In this document: positions 25,714 to 33,055 of the stretch, one piece after another
How positions within the stretch are numbered: position 1 is the stretch's first letter
How the letters are laid out: every line of letters begins with the position of its first letter
NCBI RefSeq assembly: GCF_002900965.1
Contig: NZ_PJOM01000008.1
Location: forward strand, 1-58,842
DNA from: Pseudotabrizicola formosa
GTDB taxonomy: Bacteria; Pseudomonadota; Alphaproteobacteria; Rhodobacterales; Rhodobacteraceae
DNA length: 58,842 nucleotides
Reading direction: 5' to 3'
Program-made: the position numbers and the translations under genes
The notes under the pieces: generated by a model
Seen by the model: only the letters and a program-made list of their open reading frames with translations
Told to the model about the DNA's origin: nothing
Databases searched by the model: none

Positions 25714-25834
25714 GCGATCCTCTGCCTCTTGCCTTGCCCTATCTGATGGCCTTCTACATCAGTATCCTTGCCCTTTGCCGGATTTTTTGCGCTGCAGCAG
25801 CCGGTTTGTTCGACACAAGCCACTCTCCTGCGCC

Positions 25835-27937
25835 TTAGCCCGGCCGCTGCAAGGCCCCCGCATGCCAGCCCTCGCCAAGGGCGCGGCCCAGCATGTCATG
25901 GCTGTGCGGGGCAAGGGCTGCGGGCACCGCGGGCAATGCGGTTGCGGCCCCCGGCGTGTAGTCGCCGCCACCCGCTTGCGTGCCGTCGAAAGAGGCGTCC
26001 AGCGCCCAATCCGGGGTCAATGGCGTGGTTTCGGTGCCATAGACTTCGCCCATGGGCTGCACTTCCCCCATCCAAGATCCGACACTGTAACCGTCAGTCT
26101 GGTTGGAACCGCGCAACCAGGCATTGTACCGCGAACTGACATTGTGAACAGCAGACCAGTTGCCGGTCAGGTTGGCATTTTCTCCGAAAACGTCCGTCTT
26201 GGTGTTGCGCGACCGCATGGCGTTGAAGGCAAGATAGCCAGACTTCAGCACCGTGACCGTCCCGGTATCCTGATAGAGATAGTTCAGGCGCGACCCGACA
26301 GTGGTATTTGCCAGCACAACCACGTTCTGCACGGCGTTCACGTTGTTGTCGGCGTTCACAGCAAAAGCAGCAGACGTATCGCCCCCTGCCGCCTCGACAA
26401 CACACCCCACCACGCCAAACCCGCGCGGGCCGATGACCCCACCGACTCCAACCGTGTCGGCACCATTACCGGTATTCGTGAAATGACTGAACGCCGCCAG
26501 ACACCCGGTTCCCTCAATCGTACCTGTCACTGCGCCGGGTTGGCTGAACATGTTCCCGCCTGTGACGCAGCGCGACCCAATGGCAGCGTAGGTGGTAGCC
26601 GCCGCCGCGAACGCTCCGTTGCAGCCAATGGCCTTGACGGTCTTGTTGACCGTGGCAAGCCGCGCGTTTTGCCCCAGAGGCGATACCTGTGTGCAGTTGA
26701 TGAAATAGCCGTTGCCCGTGCGATAGATATAGCCGCTGTACCCGCCCGCCCCATTGGCGTCGAACACGCAGCCGTCAAACACCATGACGGGATCGTAGTT
26801 CAAGCTGGAAGCGCTGTTGTCATAGGCCACGAAAGAGCCGGTGACGCTGCGCTGAATGGTGAGGTTTTTGAACACGCAATGGTTCGGCACGCTGTTTTGC
26901 ATGGTGCTGCCCCGGTCGCGCAGGACCGTGGTGGCAACCGCCGCAGGGTTTGCAGCCTCGACGGTGAGCGGCCACGCGGTCGTAACGCCCGCTGCACGGA
27001 TCGGGGCGCTGAAGATATGGGTGCCTTCCAGCAACCGGATCACGCCACCATCGGCGAAATCGCGTCCGAAATTGGCGAGGTTGAACGCTCGCAGCGCCGT
27101 TGCCGCCGCGTCCAGCGTGCCATAGGGGTTCGCTGCCGCCGTGGCCGGATTGGTCGAAACGGTGGGTGTGGCCCCGGCCCCTGCCGCATCCACATAGGCA
27201 TAAGCCGTGCCGAAAGCGCCCGTACGGTTGCACAGAAGGCGCAGCGTGGTCAGGTTCGGGCTTGGGTAGGCATCGGCGTCGGTGCTGATGGTAAAGGCCG
27301 TGCCCACCCAGGGGTAGATCACCGCATCCACCGTCAGCGTGGCCCCATTGGCAAAGCCCGACAGGTCCAGATCGGCAGCAAAATGCGGAACGGTGAAACC
27401 AGACGCTGAATAGGTGATGTTGGTCAGCCCAAACGCCATTTGCTCCACGGTCGTGCTGCCATCGGTGACGCGGAACCTGACCGCTGCCACCGGCCGGCCG
27501 TTGCGGGCGCAGGCGTGCGCCACAACCAGCCGCGCGGTATAGGTGGCGGCGGAGATGATCTCCTTGTCAGGTCGCAACCACTGCGCGATGGGGGCCGGAT
27601 AGGGCCGGGTGCTGGCATTGGTCACCCCGGCGATCACGTCACCGGCATAGACGTAATCCGACAGCACCGCCGCGCCTGCCGTCAGACCGGCCTGATCCGG
27701 GAAAGGCCGCCGCAGCCGCTTGGTGCAGGTCAGCATCTCCGTCACCGTCACCGCCGCCCCGGCCGCATTGAACCCCTGACGCTGCACAGTGAGGGTCTGC
27801 CCCACCGCCGTGGCCGGGTCGGATGCGGCCACCGTCCAGCCGTCTGCCATGATGGTCTGGAACGGGGTTGCGACGGGGGGCTGGCCGCCCTGCTTTGGCA
27901 AGATGACGGGCACCAGCCCCAGCGACAGCCCCGGCAT
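25835..27937 (-). CDS. Putative head-spike fibre or tail-spike-like beta-helix protein (GhsB-like)
   Basis: This 700-residue protein has no signal peptide. The N-terminal third is beta-rich; the middle is a right-handed beta-helix (GGVIRLLEGTHIF, HCVFKNLTIQRS, MVFDGCVFDANGAGGYSGYI, VVLANTTVGSRLNYLYQD). The C-terminus (ALAPHSHDMLGRALGEGWHA) resembles phage fibre tips. Its ATG shares a base with the stop of the spike-base gene (TGATG). In Rhodobacter capsulatus the gene after the head-spike base encodes the gene-transfer-agent head fibre that binds capsular polysaccharide. I infer the same pairing here from position and fold. It could also be a free depolymerase or structural protein. Confidence 0.6.
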   Translation of the reverse strand: MPGLSLGLVPVILPKQGGQPPVATPFQTIMADGWTVAASDPATAVGQTLTVQRQGFNAAGAAVTVTEMLTCTKRLRRPFPDQAGLTAGAAVLSDYVYAGDVIAGVTNASTRPYPAPIAQWLRPDKEIISAATYTARLVVAHACARNGRPVAAVRFRVTDGSTTVEQMAFGLTNITYSASGFTVPHFAADLDLSGFANGATLTVDAVIYPWVGTAFTISTDADAYPSPNLTTLRLLCNRTGAFGTAYAYVDAAGAGATPTVSTNPATAAANPYGTLDAAATALRAFNLANFGRDFADGGVIRLLEGTHIFSAPIRAAGVTTAWPLTVEAANPAAVATTVLRDRGSTMQNSVPNHCVFKNLTIQRSVTGSFVAYDNSASSLNYDPVMVFDGCVFDANGAGGYSGYIYRTGNGYFINCTQVSPLGQNARLATVNKTVKAIGCNGAFAAAATTYAAIGSRCVTGGNMFSQPGAVTGTIEGTGCLAAFSHFTNTGNGADTVGVGGVIGPRGFGVVGCVVEAAGGDTSAAFAVNADNNVNAVQNVVVLANTTVGSRLNYLYQDTGTVTVLKSGYLAFNAMRSRNTKTDVFGENANLTGNWSAVHNVSSRYNAWLRGSNQTDGYSVGSWMGEVQPMGEVYGTETTPLTPDWALDASFDGTQAGGGDYTPGAATALPAVPAALAPHSHDMLGRALGEGWHAGALQRPG

Positions 27938-28200
27938 CAGCGCAACCCCACCAGGCCGCTGGCGGTGGTTCCGGTGGCCAGCACATGGCTGACGCGCAGC
28001 GGATAGATCATGCCGCCCAGCACCCCCGTCAGCGTGACCGTATCGCCGCTGACCATGGTGACCCGCAGAGTGCCGGGACCCCCGACATAGATCGCGCGGG
28101 TTGCAAGCGGCAGGGGCTGCGTGTCGCTGGCCGTGATCGGGCTTGCGGCTTCGGCCGGGGAATCCAGTCCGGCCTGATGGGACTTGAAAACATCTGACAT
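27937..28200 (-). CDS. GTA-type head spike base protein (RCAP_rcc01079 family)
   Basis: The 87-residue protein has the pattern of the rcc01079 spike-base family: DSPAEAASPITASDTQPLPL, ATRAIYVGGPGTLRVTMVSG, VLGGMIYPLRVSHVLATGTT and a final A-x-x-L-V-x-L. In R. capsulatus this protein (GhsA) anchors fibres on the gene-transfer-agent head. ATG at 28200 follows GGAAG. No capsid, tail, terminase or portal gene is present in the window. The pair is therefore isolated inside the EPS locus and would have to serve particles encoded elsewhere, or another purpose. Confidence 0.75.
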   Translation of the reverse strand: MSDVFKSHQAGLDSPAEAASPITASDTQPLPLATRAIYVGGPGTLRVTMVSGDTVTLTGVLGGMIYPLRVSHVLATGTTASGLVGLR

Positions 28201-28369
28201 ATCGTTTGCTTCCTGATGGGGCCCGTTCGGCCAGTCAGGAGCAGAGGTCGCAGAATAAGACTAACGAAGCTGTCGGCCAGCGCCCAGTTGCTTTACGCAC
28301 ACTTAACGCTTTGCACAGGGGGCACCCTGCGCGTCACCTGCTGCCCGGTGCCGACAGGGGCGGTCAGGC

Positions 28370-29206
28370 TCAGCCGTAATAGCTGTAGCCGTATTCCTTG
28401 CCCATGAAGCGGCACTTGTTCAGCACGACGCCCATCACATTGGTCTGGGTGGCAAGCTCGCGTTCGCAGGTGTCGATTTCCTTGACCGTCGTGGCCTCGG
28501 CCTCGGCGACCAGCAGCACACAGTCAACCTGTCCGGCAAAGGCCATGGCATCGTCGCTGACCAGCATCGGCGGCATGTCGAAGATCATCAGATCGGGGGC
28601 ATAGCGCGCCTCGATATCGGCCAGAATGGCCGGTATGCCCGTGCCATGCAGCAGTTCTGCCGGATTGCGCACCGCGGAATCGGCCAGGGCGAAGGCCAGA
28701 TTGTGATTGAAGCACAGCGCGGCCTCGGCGAAATCAGCCTGCCCCTGCAGCACCTCGGCGCAGGTCCGGGCGGGTTTCTGGCCCAGCGTCCGCGCCAGAG
28801 ACGGGCGGCGCAGATCGAGTTCGGCCACGATGGTGCGGATGTCGGGCTGCCGCGACAGGCTGAAGCCTAGGTTCAGGGTGATCGTGCTCTTGCCGCAGGC
28901 CGCGGTGGGCGAGGTGATGGCCAGCCTGCGCCATTTGTTGGCGCGCATGGTCTGCAACACCTTGGTGCGCATCACGTCAAACGGGGCGGCATCCTGCCCG
29001 CCCGTCAGCGTCAGGACCCGGGATTTCTTCAGCAGATCCGCATCGGGTGACAGGGACGACAGGGCAAGCCAGGCGGTGTCGACGGCCATCTCGGGGCTTG
29101 CCTGCATCGCTTCCAGCATCGCCTGCGGCTCGGATCTTGCGGGTGCGGGCTGGGCATCTGCGCGCGCGACGCGGGCCTTGGCCAGGGCTTCCTGTATCTT
29201 TTCCAT
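28370..29206 (-). CDS. CpsD/CapB-type tyrosine autokinase
   Basis: The 278-residue BY-kinase ATPase has an N-terminal EKIQEALAKAR helix as in ExoP/CpsD proteins. Walker A is at about 99-109 (TSPTAACGKSTI), Walker A' VAELDLRRPSL and Walker B DLMIFDMPPML. A short C-terminal tyrosine cluster (KEYGYSYYG) follows. The usual PGEGKST is AACGKST here, keeping the essential Lys. BY-kinases cycle through autophosphorylation with a Wzz-like partner to control polymer length and export. That partner is encoded just upstream, as a separate protein rather than a Wzc-type fusion. Confidence 0.87.
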   Translation of the reverse strand: MEKIQEALAKARVARADAQPAPARSEPQAMLEAMQASPEMAVDTAWLALSSLSPDADLLKKSRVLTLTGGQDAAPFDVMRTKVLQTMRANKWRRLAITSPTAACGKSTITLNLGFSLSRQPDIRTIVAELDLRRPSLARTLGQKPARTCAEVLQGQADFAEAALCFNHNLAFALADSAVRNPAELLHGTGIPAILADIEARYAPDLMIFDMPPMLVSDDAMAFAGQVDCVLLVAEAEATTVKEIDTCERELATQTNVMGVVLNKCRFMGKEYGYSYYG

Positions 29207-29238
29207 CGTCTGTCTTTCCCTATGTCCCGCCTGCCGCC

Positions 29239-30804
29239 TCAGAAAAACCGCTGCATGGTCTGCTCCAGCAGCAGGTCAAGCGGCATGTACTGCACATGTA
29301 TCACCCAGAGTCCGGCAGCAATCACCAGCAACACCAGCAAGACCCCGCCCCAGATCGTCACTCTGCGGCGCATCACCTCACCCTTGGTGCGCAGATAGGG
29401 CAGGGTGGCAAAGGGCGTGATGCCAAGTCCGGTGCTCAGATCCACCGGGCGGCGGATGCCGGCCTTGAACAGCTCGAGCAAGGCCACCAGCCCCAGCCCC
29501 AGGAACAAGCCGCCCCCGACACCACCGGCGGCAATCAGCGGGCGGTTCGGGCTGGTGGGTTCGCGCGGCGCAATCGCCTGTTCGATCACGGTGATCCGCT
29601 GGCCTTTGGACAAGGCCTCGATCATGTCGCCGGTTTCCGCCTTTGCCTTGTTCTGGACCGCCTCGTTATATTGCTGGCGCGTGGCCGCATAATCACGCTC
29701 CAGGGTTTCCAGCGACACGGCATTGCTGGGGGTTGCGGCAATCGAGGCCGACACGGCATCGATCTCGGCCTGGATCTGGGCCTTTTGCTGGTCCAGAAAG
29801 CCCAGCTGGCCATCCAGATCGGCAAGCTGGACGTCAAAGGCGGACAGCCGTTGACCATCCTCGCCGACAGCCGCTCCGGTGAGCTGCCCCTCCACCACGC
29901 GTTCCAGGGCCGCGATCTGGGCCGTCAGAAGCCTGACCCTGGGGTTGTCGGGGGACAGCACCGCCAAAGCCCCGGACATTTCATTGCGCAAGGCCTGCAA
30001 CTGGGCCTGTTCGGGGGTGCTCTGCCCGGTCGGGGCCGTCTCATTTGCACCCGCAGCCGCTTCATGCAGCCGCACCAGCCTGGCCCGCCGGTCACGCAGC
30101 TCTGCCGCGCTGCGTTCGATCTGCAGCAACCGCTCCTGTGCTGCCGCCTGCTGGGTGCGGCGGAAATCAAGGCTGTCGGGCAGGGACGTCATGTTGCGCT
30201 CGGTGAACTCCAGGATCACGGCGGCCTTCTGCGCCAGTTCCCGGTCCAGCCGCGTCACCTCCTGCACGAAGAAATCCAGGGTCTGCCGGGCCACCCCGGT
30301 CCGCATCGCCACGTCTTCGCGCAGGATCAGGGTCACAAGCTCATTGGTCACGGCGGCGGCCAGATCCGCTGTCGGCGCGGTGAAGCCCACCGTCACGATG
30401 GTCGCCTGCACATCGCCGCGCCGCTGTGCCGGAGAGCTGCCGACCGTCTGGATGGAAATGCGCTCGCGCAGATCCTCGACGATCTCTTCGGCGCTCATCG
30501 GCTGTCTGCCCTCTGCCGTCCGCCCCGCATAGATCCCCAGCCGGTTGGCCATCTCGATCAGAATGTCGCGGGTCAGGATGCGCTGCTGGATGATCTGCAA
30601 CTGCTCGGTGGCCTGGGTGCGGACCGTCGATGCCGCCAGCTCGTCGGGGATCTGCTCGGATTCCACCACCAGCCGTGCTTCGGCGGAATAGACCGTGGGC
30701 AGCATCCGCGCCAGCGTGATGCCAATGGCCGAACACAGGATGACGACCAGTATGAACCAATGCAGCCGCCGCAGAAAAAGCGTGGCATAGAAACGCAAAT
30801 CCAT
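29239..30804 (-). CDS. Wzz/GumC-type polysaccharide co-polymerase
   Basis: The 521-residue inner-membrane protein has a TM helix near residues 15-33 (WFILVVILCSAIGITLARML) and a periplasmic Wzz domain beginning PTVYSAEARLVVESEQIPDE. Long coiled coils follow (residues 180-380), then TM segments GGVGGGLFLGLGLVALLELF and VTIWGGVLLVLLVIAAGLWV. It sets chain length and links the polymerase to the outer-membrane exporter. The AAA ATPase gene precedes it by 3 bp and the BY-kinase gene follows after 32 bp, forming one operon with the order of PEP-CTERM/EPS loci (ATPase, Wzz, kinase). Confidence 0.9.
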   Translation of the reverse strand: MDLRFYATLFLRRLHWFILVVILCSAIGITLARMLPTVYSAEARLVVESEQIPDELAASTVRTQATEQLQIIQQRILTRDILIEMANRLGIYAGRTAEGRQPMSAEEIVEDLRERISIQTVGSSPAQRRGDVQATIVTVGFTAPTADLAAAVTNELVTLILREDVAMRTGVARQTLDFFVQEVTRLDRELAQKAAVILEFTERNMTSLPDSLDFRRTQQAAAQERLLQIERSAAELRDRRARLVRLHEAAAGANETAPTGQSTPEQAQLQALRNEMSGALAVLSPDNPRVRLLTAQIAALERVVEGQLTGAAVGEDGQRLSAFDVQLADLDGQLGFLDQQKAQIQAEIDAVSASIAATPSNAVSLETLERDYAATRQQYNEAVQNKAKAETGDMIEALSKGQRITVIEQAIAPREPTSPNRPLIAAGGVGGGLFLGLGLVALLELFKAGIRRPVDLSTGLGITPFATLPYLRTKGEVMRRRVTIWGGVLLVLLVIAAGLWVIHVQYMPLDLLLEQTMQRFF

Positions 30805-30807
30805 TCC

Positions 30808-31695
30808 TCAGGTATCCTTTTGTTGGCTGGTGACGCTTTCAAACGCCGGGCCTTGCTCTACCAGACTGCCAGCAAAGAAAACGCCGTCATCCAGAACCTG
30901 CTGTACCGTCAGGCGCGACACCTTCAGGGTATTCTTCGTATAAGCATAGACCATTGCAAAATCACAAAGTTGATTGACCAGCCGCGGCACGCCGCCAGAT
31001 GCGTCATAGACCAGATCGGCGGCGGGCAGGCTGAAAATATCGGGGGCACCCCCCGCAACCTCCAGCCGGTGCCGGATATAGGCCCTTACCGTCTGCGCAT
31101 CCATCGCCGCCAGGTGAAAGGCGGCCGAGACGCGCTGTGCGAACTGGCGCAGATCGGGACGGCGCACGATGTCGCGCAATTCGGGCTGGCCGACCAGAAC
31201 CAGCTGCAACAGCTCGTCCTTGTTGGCGTTGATGTTGGTGAACATCCGCAGCTCTTCCAGACTTTCCCGGCTCAGGTTCTGGGCCTCGTCGAAAATCAGG
31301 ATCACCCGCTTGCCGGCCGCATATTCGTCGATCAGATACTGCTGGAACCGTCCGAACAGATCAACATAGGTTTCCCCCGGCAGGGCGGGCTGGTCCAGCG
31401 CCAGCAGGACCCAGCGCAGCAGCTCTCCGCGGTCGCCATGGGCATTCGACACCAGGCCGATGCGCACATCTTCCGAAACCGTCTTCAGCAGATGGTGCAA
31501 CAGCGTGGTCTTGCCGGCACCGACCTCTCCGGTGATCAGCGTGATCGGCGCACGGGTCAGGATGCCGTATTCCAGCATGGAATAGGCACGGGCATGCGGC
31601 TTTGACCAATACAGGAAATCCGGATCCGGGACGAGCGAGAACGGGCGCTCTCTGAGCCCGAAAAACTCTGTGTAGATGTTCAAACTGCTGCTCAT
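30808..31695 (-). CDS. ExeA-like AAA ATPase of PEP-CTERM/EPS loci
   Basis: The 295-residue AAA ATPase begins YTEFFGLRERPFSLVPDPDF, the hallmark of the ExeA/GspA-like family found beside exosortase systems. Walker A is GEVGAGKTT (56-64), Walker B VILIFDEAQNL, and a sensor region reads LVGQPELRDIVRRPDL. The C-terminal lid ends GVPRLVNQLCDFAMVYAY. Its biochemical role is unsettled; it is thought to power assembly or secretion steps of the EPS machine. It heads the operon with the Wzz and BY-kinase genes and is divergent from the sugar transferase gene. Confidence 0.87.
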   Translation of the reverse strand: MSSSLNIYTEFFGLRERPFSLVPDPDFLYWSKPHARAYSMLEYGILTRAPITLITGEVGAGKTTLLHHLLKTVSEDVRIGLVSNAHGDRGELLRWVLLALDQPALPGETYVDLFGRFQQYLIDEYAAGKRVILIFDEAQNLSRESLEELRMFTNINANKDELLQLVLVGQPELRDIVRRPDLRQFAQRVSAAFHLAAMDAQTVRAYIRHRLEVAGGAPDIFSLPAADLVYDASGGVPRLVNQLCDFAMVYAYTKNTLKVSRLTVQQVLDDGVFFAGSLVEQGPAFESVTSQQKDT

Positions 31696-32236
31696 GCCCG
31701 CCCGGTTACCACTTCACCACTCAAATGCCTTGCAGATCCTTAACGATAATAACGGCCAGCATGTGGCAATCAGAAGAAAAGGCGGCGCCGCCGCGACAGC
31801 GTCAGACCAGAATGGCGCACGGTGTTCTGCTGCAGTGCAGTATACTCAAACAGCCTCAGCGACAAGAAAAAGCCACCGCAACCAGAGCGGGATTCTTGGA
31901 AATTTATTCACCGCAATCTATGGCGGGCCTCATTTTCAGGCGCCTCGATCAAGACTGCGCCGATGGGCCCTACGATTGCGCAGGAAGTGGAAACAATATC
32001 GGCTGCCAGCTTTTATTATTCTTTTTCAAAGCTAAACGGATGTTCTATGACAGGGGGAAAGTGACGAAAGGATTGTTGCCAAGTCTAAAAGTGTGTAAAG
32101 AAAGAGACGTTGTTGAATGAGATTCGAAAGGTTGATTTCAGCAGGCAGCGCCTGAAAGTATGTGTGTCCGCGGCGCGGGAGCTTATGAGTTTACAGTCGC
32201 TTGTGCTGCGTTGCAGCGACATTTGAGGCATTTATC
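31696..32236. other. Divergent regulatory region between the two EPS operons
   Basis: This 541-bp gap is clearly more AT-rich than the genes on both sides and separates the ATPase-Wzz-kinase operon from the initiating sugar transferase gene. Several short frames exist but none has coding bias. It probably holds the main EPS promoters. I could not assign specific operators. Confidence 0.5.
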
Positions 32237-32929
32237 ATGACTGCGCATTATCATAACATTTCCAGATCCACCGACACTGCCCAGCCCGTGCTGCCAGCGC
32301 TGGAGGCCGCGCCGCACCGCCGGCGGCTGTACCGCAGGGTCGGCAAGCGCCTTGTCGATGTGGTGCTGGTGCTGATGGCGGCCCCGGCCGTTCTGCTTGT
32401 GGTCGGCCTGCTGGCCTTGCTGGTCGCGCTGGATGGCGGGCGGCCGTTCTATTTCCAGAAACGCGTTGGCCGCGGTGGCCGCATCTATACGATGTGGAAG
32501 CTGCGCTCGATGGTTGTCGATGCGGACAGCCGGCTTGAGGCGCATCTGCGCCAGAACCCGGTTGCACGGATCGAATGGGACAGCACGCAGAAGCTGAAAT
32601 CCGATCCGCGGATCACCGCCTTTGGCCGGTTCATCCGGAAATCCTCGCTGGACGAGCTGCCCCAGCTCTGGAACGTCTTCAAGGGCGACATGAGCATCGT
32701 GGGACCGCGCCCCATGATGGTCAGCCAGCAGGAGCTTTACGCCGGCAAGGATTATTACGCCCTGCGCCCCGGCATCACCGGGCTTTGGCAGGTGTCGGCA
32801 CGCAATGACTCCACCTTTGCCGACCGCGCCCGTTTTGATGCGGAATACAACCGCAAGCTTTCCTTCGGGACCGACATGCGGCTCATTCTGGCCACGGTGC
32901 GCGTTGTGCTGCGGGCAACAGGCCACTGA
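32237..32929 (+). CDS. Undecaprenyl-phosphate sugar phosphotransferase (ExoY/WcaJ-type)
   Basis: The 230-residue bacterial sugar transferase has the typical N-terminal basic helix and TM anchor (RVGKRLVDVVLVLMAAPAVL ... LLALLVALDGG). The catalytic block follows: PFYFQKRVGRGGRIYTMWKL, KSSLDELPQLWNVFKGDMSI, VGPRPM and RPGITGLWQVSARND. It transfers a sugar-1-phosphate to the lipid carrier, the first committed step of repeat-unit assembly. ATG at 32237 follows TGAGG; twelve more in-frame codons upstream are not needed. It is the only initiating transferase in the window and opens the plus-strand EPS operon. Confidence 0.92.
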   Translation: MTAHYHNISRSTDTAQPVLPALEAAPHRRRLYRRVGKRLVDVVLVLMAAPAVLLVVGLLALLVALDGGRPFYFQKRVGRGGRIYTMWKLRSMVVDADSRLEAHLRQNPVARIEWDSTQKLKSDPRITAFGRFIRKSSLDELPQLWNVFKGDMSIVGPRPMMVSQQELYAGKDYYALRPGITGLWQVSARNDSTFADRARFDAEYNRKLSFGTDMRLILATVRVVLRATGH

Positions 32930-33055
32930 TTTCACAGCAATGTGCGGAAGGCCGAACGGCTTTCCGGAAATCCTGTATTTTGTGAATACTGTCTTGTGCT
33001 ATGTGCATGAGCATCAGGCCCGCAGCGGGCCCTTCCAGGAAAGACGGACCTTCTC

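Noticed and set aside
25835-28200. A complete prophage around the spike genes
   Set aside because: No terminase, portal, capsid, tail, lysis or phage regulatory genes flank them; both sides are EPS genes.
29047-31605. Long plus-strand open frame of about 850 codons opposite the Wzz/ATPase genes
   Set aside because: It is the antisense of strongly biased, clearly recognisable genes; high GC content produces long shadow frames. It has no family motif.
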